A DNA stretch of 64,000 bases from Tetragonia tetragonoides (Eukaryota > Streptophyta > Magnoliopsida > Caryophyllales > Aizoaceae): NCBI GenBank assembly GCA_038025085.1, contig CM076144.1:46726001-46790000 (forward strand), in the 5' to 3' direction. Both the position numbers and the translations under genes were made by a program. The notes under the pieces are model-generated. The model was not told the DNA's origin. It saw only the letters and a program-made list of their open reading frames with translations, and did not search any database. How positions within the stretch are numbered: position 1 is the first letter of the stretch; the number at the start of each line of letters is the position of its first letter. Of the stretch, positions 11,296 through 23,770 are shown piece after piece.

Positions 11296-14200
11296 CACTG
11301 ACTCAATCTCTTTGATCAATGGATTTAACTTCAAACGAATTGATGGGCTTTCAAAAACTTTATCTTTTTTGATGTGGGTTTGTTTGTAGGTGTGAAATCA
11401 TCGTATGGAACAGCAGGGTTCAGAGCAGATGCATCACTTCTTGAATCAACGGTTTATAGGGTGGGAATCTTGGCAGCATTGAGATCCCTTAAAACCCAAT
11501 CTGTGATTGGGTTGATGATCACAGCTTCTCACAATAAGGTCTCTGACAATGGTGTCAAAATTGCTGACCCAAGTGGTGGGATGTTGTCTCAGAATTGGGA
11601 GCCCTTTGCTGATGCACTTGCTAATGCTCCTGATCCCCTTCATCTTGTTAAGGTCACTCTCTTCTCTTTCCAGATTTCTTTTTTATTATCTCCTTGACAT
11701 TTATTTTTTATTTTTTATTTTGGGGTTAATCAGTTGTATTGGTAGCCAAATGGGATTGTGTGGAGAGTGGAAACCCTTATGTTTTAGTTCAATTACTGAA
11801 AAATGACTGCACTTTATTGCCATTTTGTTTAGCTTAGGTAATGGAATTCCTTCCAATTTGTAGAAGATGCTCAGGTAATCTGACGATTAACTTAGGATGT
11901 TTCTGAGAATACCATTATATGAGTTTTGTTACATGTGCATGTTGGAATTTTTGGTATTGATAAATGAAAAACAATAAAGAAAGGAAGAGAATAAGATAAC
12001 CCTGAGGGGGTCGCTCTGAGATCTATTCCAGAGGTCTCACTCAAGGTTGAGTCTCCCTTCAGGGCCCATGGGATTAGTCAAGCAAAAAAGCTTGGACACC
12101 CATGTTATCTGAAAAAGAGATAAAAAAAGAAGGAAGAGAATAAGATGACTTATCGAATGATGTTGTGCAATGTCGTGGTAAAAACCACTGCCTTGAAAGC
12201 GATATTTCTACGAACTCGATGCAAATCGAGTCCGCTACTCCCTCCCCAAGGTTAACACAACTACTCCCAAGTTTAGTATGCGTGCACTTGTTTGGGAGTA
12301 GTTGTGTTAACCTTGGAGGCGACCTGCGGAGATGATTTGCACCGAGGTCTTGCTAAAAATCGCCTTTCAAAATAGTGATTGTTTACCACGGCACAACATC
12401 ATTCGATAAGTCATCTTATTCTCTTCGTTTCTTTATTTTTTTTGTCTTTGATCAATACCACAATTTTCAACAGCGCACTCTATTTGTACAATTGATCAGC
12501 TCCACATCTTCCCAGAGCAAAAGCAAACATCATCCTGTTACTTAGGAAAATACTCTAAAGGTTGTGGCTTGGTCCAACCAACCTAGCTCATTTTTAAATG
12601 AACAACATGATCTTATGTCGTTGTTGAAATTTGCTTGCATTTATCAAGGCCCTTATGTTTATGTTTTGACACTTTGAGGTTTTGTATGAGTTGGAACTAG
12701 GAAGGGATATTACATATAAATCTAAATTGTCAATGCCTCCTTTTTTCTTGGTCCAGATACTCAGCAATATTTCTGCTTTGAACGGAAGTTCTTTTGCGGC
12801 TTTGTGGATCATTACTAATTAAATATTAACTTATTTTATTATTGGAATCAGCTAATAGATGATTTTGTGACCAAAGAAAGCATCTCATTTGGTGGCAGCT
12901 GTCCAGCTGAGATATTGCTGGGAAGAGACACACGGCCCAGTGGAGAATCTCTTCTTGAAGCAGCAAAACAAGTATGCTTTGACCAATATGCTACTGCTAT
13001 TGCTAACTTTACTGCATTTACTTGCTCATTGAAGTTTTATGGTCTTTTCTTGTTTCAGGGTATCAGCTCAATAATTGGTGCAATTGCCCATGATATGGGA
13101 GTTTTGACCACCCCACAGTTACATTGGATGGTTCGTGCTAGAAATTTGGGCACAAAATCAACTGAGCATGATTACTTTCAGCAACTTTCAGACTCATACA
13201 GGTTGGGGCGCATATGTCTTTACTACTGCTGTTTGCCTCTTTTTTGGTGACAAAAAATTCTGGACAGCAAATAGTGCCCATTGAATGCCCCCAGTTAATA
13301 TTATTGCATAATTGTTTTAGGTGCTTAGTGGATTTGATCCCAGATGGAAATAGAACCAGCAACCTCAATCATAAACTGGTAGTTGATGGAGCCAATGGTG
13401 TAGGTGGTGATAAACTTGAAGTGTTAAGAGAGTTGTGTGGTGGTCTAGTAATTGAAGTGAGAAATTCCAGCAAAGGTGAAGGTGTGCTGAACGAAGGAGT
13501 TGGTGCTGATTTTGTGCAGAAAGAGAAGGTTGTGCCTTCTGGGTTTGGTTCTAATGACAATGGGCTGAGGTTTGTAATCTCCTTTTTCTTTTCCCACTAA
13601 TGAAAGTGATAACTTTGCTGAGTATTTAGAGAAAATGTATTCAATTGATATAAATCTTGATTTCTAGTTTTGTGGGACATGTGTAGTTTCCTCACTCTCC
13701 GTTGTCCTGCTTCCATTACCTAGCTGCCTTTACGTATTTTCTTTCCAAGTCGGTTCTGGTATGGTCTGGTCAGATTAGAGATCTGTTGATTGGTGTACCT
13801 GACCAGGGAAACATTATTTATGGATGTCACAATCTGAACCTGGTGTATATATTTAGGTGGATTAATGAGAGAAACAACAATTCTTGGCTGGACTGGTTTA
13901 GAAATGAGATTTGATGCATAGCACAAACCAGGGGGATTCAACAATTTCTTGTAGAACATGGCCATGTAGCATTCACCATTATGGCAAATGTTTTCTACCG
14001 AAATTTCATTAGCACTTTCCCTTCTGCTTTTCTTTTAGCTCTTCATACTATTTGTGTGCGTGTGTGTGCACGCATGTGTGTCTATGTGTCTGTGTGTGTC
14101 TGTCGTCTTCTGATGGTGGTGGTTTGATGGTTTGTTATTTTCCTGGGATTGATTCTTCGTGGTCTCATAAAGGTGGAGTTCACTGATTCTCACCTGCCCT

Positions 14201-15954
14201 CTCTATTTGATCTGTTTTTTTTTTCTTTGCTGAGGGTCTCATAAAAAAGTAAAGCCCTATCCCTTGTTCATGTTTTTAAGTCATGTTGGTTAATTGGTTA
14301 ATATTGAAGCCTGACGTATTGTTCCTCTGTTGGGTGGTCAGATTGGATTTCTTGTTTAAAATATAATTGTTTTTGTTCAAGACAACAACTCTACTAGATC
14401 TTGAAAATATCCAATTATGTCAGGGAAATCGTTTGTGAGCGCTAACTGCTGATACGGTTCTAGTGTTCCAGGTGTGCAAGTTTTGATGGAGATGCAGATC
14501 GGCTTGTATATTTCCTTGTGCAACCAGACAGCAACAAGATTGACCTTGTTGATGGGGACAAGATACTATCGCTGTTCGCTTTGTTCATCGAAGAGCAACT
14601 AACTGTTCTTAAGGATTATAGAAATGAACGAACAGTTGATCCCTATTCTGCACGTCTTGGCTTAGTGCAAACTGCCTATGCAAACGGGGCATCCACAGCG
14701 TATCTGAAAAACTTGGGCCTAGATGTTGCGTTCACTCCCACTGGAGTGAAATACTTGCATGAAAAGGCTTTAGAATACGATATCGGGATCTACTTTGAAG
14801 CAAATGGGCATGGTACCATATTGTTTTCGGATAGTGTTCAATCGTGGTTAGAGGCTAGAAATAATGAGCTCTCCTCCACTTCCAAAGGTGATCTGAAATG
14901 TCATTGGTTTAAGTATCATTGTTAATTTGTTACTTTTATATGCGATAATCAGGCTCCCTTATCAATTTTATTGCTTGTTTCAGGTTCAGAAAAGCAAAAG
15001 GCTGTGTTGAGACTGTTGGCTGTCAGCAAGTTAATCAATCAGGCTGTTGGTGATGCCTTGAGCGGAATGCTTTTGGTGGAATCCATATTACAACATACGG
15101 GATGGTCAATTCAGAAATGGAATGAACTCTACAGTGATCTTCCTAGCAGACAGCTCAAGGTTTGTCTTTTGTTTCAATAACCTGGTTGCGTATAGGCATA
15201 TAGCCAATTTAATTGACTTCCCCCCCCCCCCTCTCCCAAAAAAAGAGAGCAAAAGTTCATAAATTGTTTGCATATAGGCAATCTAAAAGTTTATAATCGA
15301 CACCCCGGGCAGCAAGATATGGCTAGAAAAAAAAGTCGTAATTGCAAGCCTTGATAATGTCGTTCTGTCATTTTCTCCAACATAATAAATCTGTTTTTAA
15401 CTTGAGTGATTATATATCACTATGTGGTGTTTGCATCATGTAAACTGGTGTTATCCCGTGCAGCCTTGCCAACCACAAAACTGTACCTTTAGCTACCAAC
15501 TTTGTGCATTTGAAATTGTGATCCTCTCTTTTGTTCGAATTTCAGGTGAAGGTCGTAGACAGAACGGCTGTAGTCACAGCAAATGCTGAGACTGTCGTTG
15601 TGCAGCCTGTTGGCATTCAAGAAGCTATCAATGTTGAAACTGGTAATTTACACTCTCTCTGCTCATTGGCCTGTTAACTGAAAAGCTTTTAGTAAGCCAG
15701 ATTTTGAAATGTGCTTTCTCATCAAGGCTTTTTCATGAGATTGCCCGCCAGTTCCTGGGTGATTAACTACTTTTGCATGTGCTTTCCTGAGTTCAGCTAA
15801 GTTCCCTCAAGGCCGGTGTTTTATCCGACCATCCGGTACAGAGGACGTCATTCGAGTCTATGCAGAAGCTGCCACCCAAGCAGACGCAGATGGCCTTGCT
15901 AATTCAGTAGCAAAGCTTGTGGATCAGTTCCTCGGATTTGGCAGCTTGCAGTGA
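11127..15954 (+). CDS. Phosphoacetylglucosamine mutase (AGM1 / DRT101 type)
   Basis: Nine exons keep frame: 11127-11187, 11390-11652, 12852-12971, 13059-13201, 13321-13569, 14472-14887, 14984-15159, 15546-15642 and 15797-15954, giving 560 residues, close to the 556 of Arabidopsis DRT101. The enzyme interconverts GlcNAc-6-phosphate and GlcNAc-1-phosphate in the cytosol, the step before UDP-GlcNAc synthesis for glycosylation. All signature loops of the alpha-phosphohexomutase family are present: the active-site serine loop TASHN (Ser67), the metal-binding DGDADR (residues 284-289), the sugar-binding EANGHGT (388-394) and the phosphate-binding RPSGTED (519-525). All introns are GT-AG. Intron 1 carries a long TC microsatellite and intron 2 a large foldback element, but coding sequence is intact. 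The family assignment is firm; the start is the ATG giving the usual N-terminus. Confidence 0.95.
11222..11292. repeat. (TC)n microsatellite in intron 1 of the AGM1-like gene
   Basis: About 35 uninterrupted TC units lie 35 bases after the first donor site (11188). Such tracts are prone to length polymorphism. It makes exon 1 appear to read through into a Ser/Leu repeat frame, which is not coding. Confidence 0.95.
11941..12471. mobile_element. Large foldback element in intron 2 of the AGM1-like gene
   Basis: Arms of roughly 150 bases pair almost perfectly: the left part around 12128-12265 matches the reverse complement of about 12285-12428. Both contain AAGATGACTTATCGAATGAT and GGTTAACACAACTACTCCCA, around a short loop. 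The outer ends also match: GTTGGAATTTTTGGTATTGAT on the left against GTTGAAAATTGTGGTATTGAT from the right. The left arm is interrupted by about 120 bp (12000-12120), and the GGAAGAGAATAAGAT word is duplicated on either side of the interruption. There is no coding capacity. Confidence 0.75.
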
Positions 15955-17438
15955 GTGGATCAACCTCAAGATGATCTCGTATTTTCCAAGAAGCTCGTGG
16001 TAGAATTTAAATCAAGGGAAATGCAGAATTTTTGCTTTCTGTGTGAACCTAATGACTCCAATATGGGTAGAATTGTGCATGACCATACATCCCAAGTCCT
16101 AACCCTTGTTGATTCTGTTAGATGCCCTTTAAAAACTTAAAACTCATTGTTACATTTGATGATAGAGTTACTTTGTCAAAGTTTCAAGATGATCTATTTG
16201 GATGTAACGTCAAATTGTCAACTATCAATCAGATGATGTTATTTATGGCTTCAATTTATTTCATTGTAACACTTGTGAGTTTTGAAAAGCTTAGTGGAAC
16301 TTTCCCAGAATTTGTGTCCCAGAATTTGTGAAACTTGAAGTTGGTACGGCCAAATAACACGAATAGGATCCTCTATTGAGTTGGGTCACTCCAACCAGAG
16401 CTAACCATCAAAGCGGCTTTGTCAATTGCCCTTCCTAATACATCCGCCAGGCAAGACACCTCCCACTCCTTATAAACAAGGCTGAATATTCCTAAAGGAC
16501 CTCACATGATGCATTTTCGCAAGAAAATCACCCAATTTCACTTATCGATGTTGCACCCTTTTATTGACCAGAATCTGCAAAGAATCAGGTCGAACAAGTC
16601 TGAAAACGCTGTGAAATGTCAAAGACTCCCTCTTTCTTTAAATTCTCCACAGTCCACGGAATAACATAACATGCTTTTGAAAAATTCACCTCCAGAAGCA
16701 TGAGCCAGTAAGAAATATAAGCGCCTTAAAGACTGTAGAATAGAAGGCACACTTTACATCCCACAGACCAAAATCTCTCAAGATTTTAGAATAATGAAAA
16801 GCTGCAACAGCTTCCCTCCCTGTCACCAACAAATTTCTCTCAAGATTTAGAATACTGATAAGTGATAACCTGTACTGCTGTACAGCTTCCCTCATATGAC
16901 CACAAAACAGTATTCCATACTTGTGACATCTCAAGAACTGTGATCTTTCTTTGAGGGTAACTCTTAAATAGGGCTCTATTTTGATGGCCAGATGTATTCT
17001 AAGTGAGTTACAAGCCTAACTAATATAGTTACACCATAAATAAATCAAGTAGAATGAAGCTGTTAAGCGTTTTACTGCGCTGGCTTCCAATTGTCATTAC
17101 TTAGTGGAGGAGGACATAGTATTGCCAGTGACATGGTGCATGGTAAAGCATATAGTATAGGCAACACTCTACCAGATGAACAATAACAACTTCCTGAAGA
17201 GGAGCTTTTGTTCATATTGACCATGAGTTACTAAGAAGCCCACGCATCAGCTAGGGATACCAATACAATGATGAATAACCAAGTAAAACAATCTTGAGCT
17301 GTGATCAGGCCTATCAAGGCTTCACAGGACCATCTTTTTTTCTACAGGACCATCTAATACGCTCACAAAAGCTACTAAAGTGACTATGTATGGGAAGAAA
17401 AAAAGTCGACATAATACGATGGGAAGGGATAAAACTTA
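15955..17438. other. Gene-free stretch downstream of the AGM1-like gene
   Basis: The start is presumably 3' untranslated sequence. Around 16770-16860 there is a short imperfect tandem duplication: CTCTCAAGATTT..GAATA and GCTTCCCTC each occur twice about 75 bases apart. No reading frame shows a recognisable protein. Confidence 0.35.
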
Positions 17439-17747
17439 GGGCTCTTTTACTTGGGAGTAAAGATGACTACAATGTAATGCACCCTATTATTGAGTAGAGG
17501 TATAGGTGAAAAAGAAAGGAGGGAGAGAAGAGAGATGTGAAGAGCATAATTGATTACATGATCTAATGTAAATACAAATGTTCAACTTCAACCAATGTTA
17601 ACATGGTTACAATAACTTACATTGGTTCATGTAATAAAAAACACTCTTGCACCTTTTTCATCTCCCAACTTAATTTTTCACCTCTACCTCAGTACCTATA
17701 CTCGATTAGAATTAAATTGAGCACCCTTACTCTCATGCAAATGAGCC
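17439..17747. mobile_element. Tourist-like MITE, about 309 bp
   Basis: The left end GGGCTCTTTTACTTGGGAGT and the reverse complement of the right end GGCTCATTTGCATGAGAGT form an imperfect inverted repeat. The left flank is TTA and the right flank TGA, consistent with a decayed TTA target duplication. It has no coding capacity. Confidence 0.6.
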
Positions 17748-18588
17748 TGACATGGATAAAGTTAGCTAACGATAGGAAGCTGGTAAGGTTAGGAAGCTAC
17801 GAGGGGAGTGAAGGCAAGGGAAAGGAAAGGGGCCGTCATTTGGCTTGCTGGAATAATCACTTGCACACAGGATCTGTGACATGGATGTGTTGATTGAGGG
17901 GCATGGAGAAGGAAGACGGCAGAGAAGTCCCACATACTCTTGAACCCCATTCGCATTGTTACAAAGTGCAGGCATATTCGCATCACCAACCCACACCCCA
18001 TCCATTTGCTCCTCTCGTAACATCATCCAAATTATAGTACTAAAAGCGAATGAAAAAGCCAATTATAATTCACTACCCTAGTGATATTTCCTTCAAAGTT
18101 TGAGTCTTTAAGATGCTAATCACCTAATTCCCACACACAATCCTTCACAAACCTCTCAATGTCCATAATTCCCACACCTTTGGCACCCATTTCGCAACAC
18201 TAACCCAGTCACCACCCCTAATATAGGGGAGAATAAATCAACAAGTTCTCCAACAGACAAAAAATTCCCACTCCAATTTTACACAAATTAAACTACTTAA
18301 CACTTACCCACCCAAAAAATAAAAATAAAAACACCTACCAGTAATCCAATAAGAAATAACCATTCCAAATTCATCTTCCAATTCAACATTCAACAATCAG
18401 CAGACATGAAACAAAAGTAACAAAACATACAAATAAGAAGAAACTAAATAATAATTCTTTGTACCCATTTCATTTCTGTTCACCACTTTAACAAATCACC
18501 AATCCCATAGTACAAAGAAAAAATTCTCAATATTTCTGATTGCTGAAAACATAAAAACATGATATGACATAATAATAATTTATCAAAA
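17748..18588. other. Gene-free stretch, 3' flank of the small minus-strand gene
   Basis: AT-rich, with no supported gene. The part adjacent to 18589 would contain the 3' untranslated region and polyadenylation region of the minus-strand gene. Confidence 0.35.
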
Positions 18589-18870
18589 TCAAAAGACTAC
18601 CCGGAACTGAGGGGCATCAGAGTCTTTGGCAGGGAGAATTTCCCAACGGCAAGGCTCAAGTTCATCGGAAACCGGGCAGTAACCGGCAAGTGTGACCTTA
18701 TCTGCTGAAGCTGCTACTGACCCGAATTCGAATACTGTCACCTCTGTTGGTGGTTTCCGGGGAACCTCAACTGCTCCGTTCATTCCGGGTACTTCGGTGG
18801 GTTTAGGGTTTGGGTCGGGTTTCTGGGTATTGTCGGGCTTGTCATTGCTTTTCCACCATAGCAGACCCAT
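18589..18870 (-). CDS. Small conserved-looking plant protein of unknown function, 93 aa
   Basis: A single uninterrupted frame encodes 93 residues starting MGLLWWKSNDKPDN. Residues about 11-40 are rich in Pro, Lys and Asn (a flexible linker). The remainder is a compact segment with FEFGSVAASADKVTLAGYCP and a C-terminus LEPCRWEILP...FRVVF. There is no signal peptide, and the only hydrophobic patch is the short N-terminal LLWW. The upstream minus-strand sequence is CT-rich, as in a plant leader, and the ATG is the first in frame. I recall similar short unnamed plant proteins with the same C-terminal half but know no function. Balanced composition and codon use differ from the surrounding AT-rich DNA, supporting a real gene. 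Confidence 0.75.
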   Translation of the reverse strand: MGLLWWKSNDKPDNTQKPDPNPKPTEVPGMNGAVEVPRKPPTEVTVFEFGSVAASADKVTLAGYCPVSDELEPCRWEILPAKDSDAPQFRVVF

Positions 18871-19945
18871 TAAAGGAGAGAGGAGAGAGAAAAGGGGTTT
18901 ATCTATACAGAAAGAGGACTTCGCAAGGAAGGGAGGGGTTTCGTTTCTGTTTAGGCGGTTTGCCTTTGGGAGATGTAAGGATTATGGTCATACAGTACTT
19001 CTCATTTTATGGGAAGTTGAATTTTGAGTACTACTACTACTATTTTTTGTATTTTTTGTCAACCAAATAACTTAACATTTTGCACGTCCCATTTCTTATG
19101 CTTTTTCATTTCAACCAAACAACCATGTATCCTTGTATTTGCTTTTGTAATAAAAAAAACGAAAGGATATGATTCGAGCGAATATGGGTGAAGAAGATAC
19201 TCGAGTACTAGTAGGTCATCTAAGTTTACTAATGGTCACTTGTCCAAACAAAACAAAACAAAAGAAAGGCAATCAATGGCTATCTAAGTTATTTCAATAA
19301 TAACAAAATGAGCTTGTCTCAAGCTGTAAAGACACCTTCTATTCTAAAGGTCTCAAGTTCAAGACTTAGGACTTACATAGAAGATATGAAGGATGTCAAC
19401 ACTTGGACAATGGGTGGAGGTGGAGATGGAGGTGGAAGGCGGGTCAATGGAGGGGGTATTTGTGTACCCAACTTTGGCCTAATTTGAGATGGACTGGACT
19501 TTTGAGCCCCAGATAGGTTGGGTTGCGTGGAGGCCTTACCCTCTTTAAAATTAAATTATTATTTTCGTTTCACTAAAAGATATAAAACAACTAATATGCG
19601 GTGAGACCTTTCGCACAAACAATCTTTTCCAAGAGAATGTTCTGAAGATCAAAGCAGAATTTTCCAAAATACAACCTTTTTTCAACTGGAGTAAAAATTA
19701 CAAACATGGACTATCACAGACCACAGTGCAGTTACTGTGAGAGGCTTATCAATCTTTCAAAATCCACCTTCATTCCGTTAACTAAACGGCAATAATGATA
19801 ATTACAAAAGGAAAATCATTTAATTACAAATGAACAATTTACAAACACAAATGGAGGAGAAACAATGTGCGCAACCCAGCAAGAAGCTTGCTTTAAGAGG
19901 CAGAAATCACTCCTCCTAGGCCTTTAGAAAGTCGCCACTGATACA
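18871..19945. other. Intergenic stretch with a possible SINE head at about 19305-19400
   Basis: The first 100 bases are the probable leader of the 93-residue gene. At about 19308-19370 the plus strand reads GAGCTTGTCTCAAGCTGTAAAG, then GGTCTCAAGTTCAAGACTT, which resembles tRNA A and B boxes of a SINE. A G-rich piece (GGTGGAGGTGGAGATGGAGG) follows at about 19413. No coding sequence was found. Confidence 0.35.
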
Positions 19946-21029
19946 TCAAAGCACACTATACTCATCATCATCGTTCATTTTCATGAAGCAGATAAGGGAT
20001 AAAACAAATGCGAAAAAGGAAGAAAGCTCCATTGCTAGGGCTCCCCAGCCAATAACACCAGCGTGCTTTAGAATAGCTGGTATAGCAATGCTGCCTACTG
20101 TTGAAGCTCCCGTTAAGAACTTGGCCGCATGCACCCAGCTGTTGCATCAATCATCCAAATCAAGATCCAATTTGATTTAAAGCCCAGGGAAGGAAAAAGT
20201 ATTACTAACATAATGCTGATATATGAAGCTTATGAAAAAAATAACAAAACTGAGTAAAAGTAATCAATAAAGTACCTGTTACCAGATGATTCTGTGACCA
20301 TTGAAGAGGCATCGGATGCAGCAAAAAACATCAAAGGCATTGGGAGAATGACATACATTATAACTGCAAGACAATAAACCCTTCAAAAGTCAGTATGTGC
20401 TTTACGGACTCTATTGGTGTCGTGTCGCTTACAAAACCAGGAAGCCAAAGAGTGACAACCAAAGAAACTAAGAAAATACGGAACCTCACAAGCTAAAATC
20501 AAGCTACATCTGACTGCTGGAACAGTTATACTACTGCCGAATCCACAAGACCCAAATAGGTATCCCACTCGAAAAATCATGAAAGCAAACTGTAACCAAA
20601 TTGGTACACATTGCTGATCGCTTTAAAAGAGCCCCAACAGTCCAGGCTTCTCATCTTGTGATAATATTAATGGGTCATGCAAACACAGAAAATAGAATAT
20701 ACTGTACAATACAATCACAGTACTCATTCTCCTCGCTTCTTTTTTTCTAAATAAACAGCACCAGACATTCGGGAACTTGTACCTGAAAGCATTGGCCACC
20801 AGTTGTTGTACAAAGCACACGCCTGTCATAGGATACATATGTTGCACAATAAGATTCAGAACTTGTAACAATATCTTAAAATGTAACCATGGAAAATCAA
20901 AACTATCAGAAGCAAAAGGCTCACACTAACCAAGATTTGTAATACAATTCCTCCTGACACCAAAATTGCAAGGAAAGCAAGCTTCCCACTTTGCACACAG
21001 GCCACCATGTAACCAGGTATATCTGCCAT
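19946..21029 (-). CDS. VPS55-like vacuolar protein sorting membrane protein
   Basis: Read on the minus strand, exons 21029-20931, 20822-20783, 20363-20276 and 20138-19946 join in frame to 139 residues, matching the roughly 140 of plant VPS55 homologues. The protein starts MADIPGYMVACVQSGKLAFL. It has family blocks LAILVSGGIVLQIL, ACALYNNWWPML, MYVILPMPLMFF and AAKFLTGASTVGSIAIPAIL, which form four membrane spans, and a short acidic tail (NDDDEY). VPS55 acts with VPS68 in yeast on late-endosome-to-vacuole traffic; that role here is by homology. Donor and acceptor sites are all GT-AG on the minus strand. The ATG lies a few bases after a further acceptor (at 21042), so the leader is itself spliced. 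Confidence 0.93.
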
Positions 21030-21041
21030 TACGTCACCTCA

Positions 21042-23770
21042 CTGCATAAGAAAAAGTGGCTGCAAAGTAGATATTGTCAGATTTAACATAGGAGGAGTGA
21101 TTTCAAATGGCAGGAAACAAACGCAGGTAGCACTGCCAGAACCAATGAGCCATCACTAACTTAAGCTACCACGCATCCAGGATACACAAAAGTTGCATGC
21201 CCAGGGCAGCAAGTTACTATTAGAGTTTATAGATAACAGTTAAGAGAGATTCATATAGCAAACTTCAAACATTTTGGTGTGAACTCAATGCTTCTGGTAT
21301 TTCATGACTCAACTTCACATTACTTTCCTCAACCTTCTGAGAGGCAAGAGAGAGGAGTTTGGCTTCCTTGTATTTAAATAACTATTACATCTAAAGGTGG
21401 AATACTTTGTCCTTTCCTTGGCTCTTGTACCATAAAGTGGCATTGGAAGGGTTCATTATCTTGCATTTAAAATGTAAGAACATAGTTGAAGAGATTTCAG
21501 TTCTTTAAACAGACATTCGAAGAGAAACTAGTCCAACTGCTTGCTAATCAGCATGTGTGAGCTATTTACAAGTATGTTGGCCACTTTGCTACAATACCAA
21601 GCAACCCCCATGTACTGATAGCCACCAGTTCATGTCTCCACACATCAACCCCCCCCCCCCCGCCATTCACTTTCAGGTCCATTTTGTCCATAACTGCCAG
21701 CTTTCATACCCTCCAACTGCATAACCTCGTCATCACCATTTCTCACTACGCAGTTGCGCCTATGGCTATGCTGGAGCTAGACCACCCACTGGCTGCTCAT
21801 TTTTCTCATTGATGCCCATAGCCATGGTAGAGCTTATGGCTATAAGTGATAACCACAGTTCACAGGCATCCCTTCCACAATGGTGTTCTAGGGTCATATG
21901 TAGCCAAACCAAGTAACAGTCCCCTACCTACAAAAACCAATGTTATCCATGAAAAAGGCACTATAACGCATTCCACACTCCAATCAGCATTCCAGTCATT
22001 CCACAAAGCTGTTAGTAAGGGTGAGTCCACAAAATGATACCATTTTCGTCACCATTTCGAATGCATGAAACCCCTGAAATCCAATCATCGAAACCCATAT
22101 CTCATAGCTGAAGCTTTCATTTTAGAATATTGAAGTGTTTACGTATACATCAGCTTGGCACTTGGCAGGCTTAATTCCACTGATCATTTGTTGGGATATT
22201 AATTAGAATTTCCAAATAAATAAAATTAAAAAAAAAAAAAAATTGTGGCTGGTGGTTAACTCGGTTCAACCGAGTACATGTTTTGGTAGAGTAAGATTAT
22301 TTTTGTGGGTGGACAAAACATTAATTGCTTTGGAATTATGTTGGACAATACTATGTACAACTAGTCTTTTTTGGAGATGAAAGGGCTAATTTGTGCATGG
22401 TTTGGCGAGAAGAATTTTGAAGAAAATTCTAGTCTTGGTAAGGGCTACTCAAATGTTAAAGTTCTACAAATATCAAATCAAATGTGGAAATTGGTAGATT
22501 TTTCTAGAGCACGGTTAACCTCTAGTTTGTTCTATTAGTCCTCTATAAAAAAGAGGGTTTAGTAGAGGGTAAGAAAAACAGATGAAGTGTGAGACAAACA
22601 CAAGTGTGAGTGTGTTGTATTATTGAGTGTTGAGTGTTACCATTCCTTGTAACTCTTGAGTGAGAGAATCGGGTTTGTAGGGTGGTATACAAAGTGAGGG
22701 AGGATTTCCAAGTTTTCACAAAACTTGTAATCTTATTTGAGTTAGTGAATACTTTTGTTGGATTGTTTCCGTGGACGTAGGTCAGAAGGGCCGAACCACG
22801 TAAACCCTGCGTGTCACTTATTTTTCATTTGGTGTTTGTGTTCCCATTTCCGATCCTTAGGGTGTGCAATTATTCACAACATCATTCAACCGCAAGCCAG
22901 TTTCATTTTACAATTCAAACAATAGGGAGACCCTACTGAATACATTAAATCTTCGGCTAAAAAGTCCTTACACTTCCATCAAGCACAATTAAACCTATAG
23001 ACTTTGTCAAAACGAGTCACCTTCCCAACTAACCAAAATCCTCAACATCAACTTGCAGTAAGACCTTCTCCAACATATGCTTAACATTCAACAAAAAGCT
23101 TTTGACTTTAATAACCCAATCAATCCCAGAAGTATCTTTAGTTCTAGGCCATCCCAAGAAGAATATCATCCTTGCTAAGTTGATAATATCAACTTATTTG
23201 TGAATTTTCTACACCATCTCAACTTACCCATTTTCTCCAACTTTACAGGGTCAATCTCTAATTCTCTAGTTCTATTTAGCAAAGGCTAGCAAATCATAAG
23301 TCAACAAATATGTTGAATTAAATAACTTATAAGATTCTCCTTCAATTCCATCCCACATTTTCATAACCTAGGACAAAAAAAAGACCAACCCATATGAATT
23401 CTCCACAATCATAGATGTTTGATTTCCCAGATTAAACTATCAATCATCAGTGAAGAACACGACTACCCACGTCGATAAATAGCAAAATTCTATAAATAAA
23501 AATTCTAATTAAGAATTCACTCAAAAGATGAATAGGATTTGAGAGGTAGATTAAGAACATACCAGGTTAAAAGCCACGTGAAGGGAAGTGAAAAGCTGAT
23601 GAATTTGCTTAACAACGTGAAAATTTTCAGAAGTGTTGATCTCAATAGACTGAAAATTGTACGTCACATGGAGTCATCGATGGATTGTTAGATATACCAA
23701 CCCAGCTCAGACAGGGCAAGGAGGAGAGAGAAAGAGGGGGAGATTTGGGGAAATATTACAACCAAGATTA
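21042..23770 (-). promoter_or_regulatory. Spliced 5' leader of the VPS55-like gene with a 2.5-kb leader intron
   Basis: On the minus strand, a CT-rich segment at about 23770-23690 looks like a transcription start region. A leader exon ends at about 23563 with TTTTAACCTG followed by GTATGTTC. An acceptor CTTATGCAG at about 21042 sits just before the start codon. The implied intron 23562-21042 contains a solo LTR, a poly-C run near 21649 and no other gene. This structure is inference from splice consensus. Confidence 0.55.
22189..22881. mobile_element. Solo LTR of a copia-type retrotransposon, about 693 bp
   Basis: It starts TGTTGGGATATTAATTAG and ends TTATTCACAACA, the TG...CA ends expected of an LTR with a TGTTG/CAACA inverted repeat. 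It is flanked on both sides by the 5-bp duplication TCATT (22184-22188 and 22882-22886). Inside is a TATA-like CTCTATAAAAAAGAGGG at about 22540, then sequence typical of LTR R regions and a CGTGG/ACGTAAACCC stretch. No internal coding region, primer binding site or second LTR is present, so recombination between two LTRs is the likely origin. Confidence 0.85.

Noticed and set aside
11127..11315. Stand-alone 62-codon protein ending in Ser/Leu repeats
   Set aside because: It is exon 1 of the mutase gene read through a donor site into the TC microsatellite of intron 1.
16686..16934. An 82-codon minus-strand frame
   Set aside because: It spans a short imperfect tandem duplication, and no protein family or gene structure was recognised.
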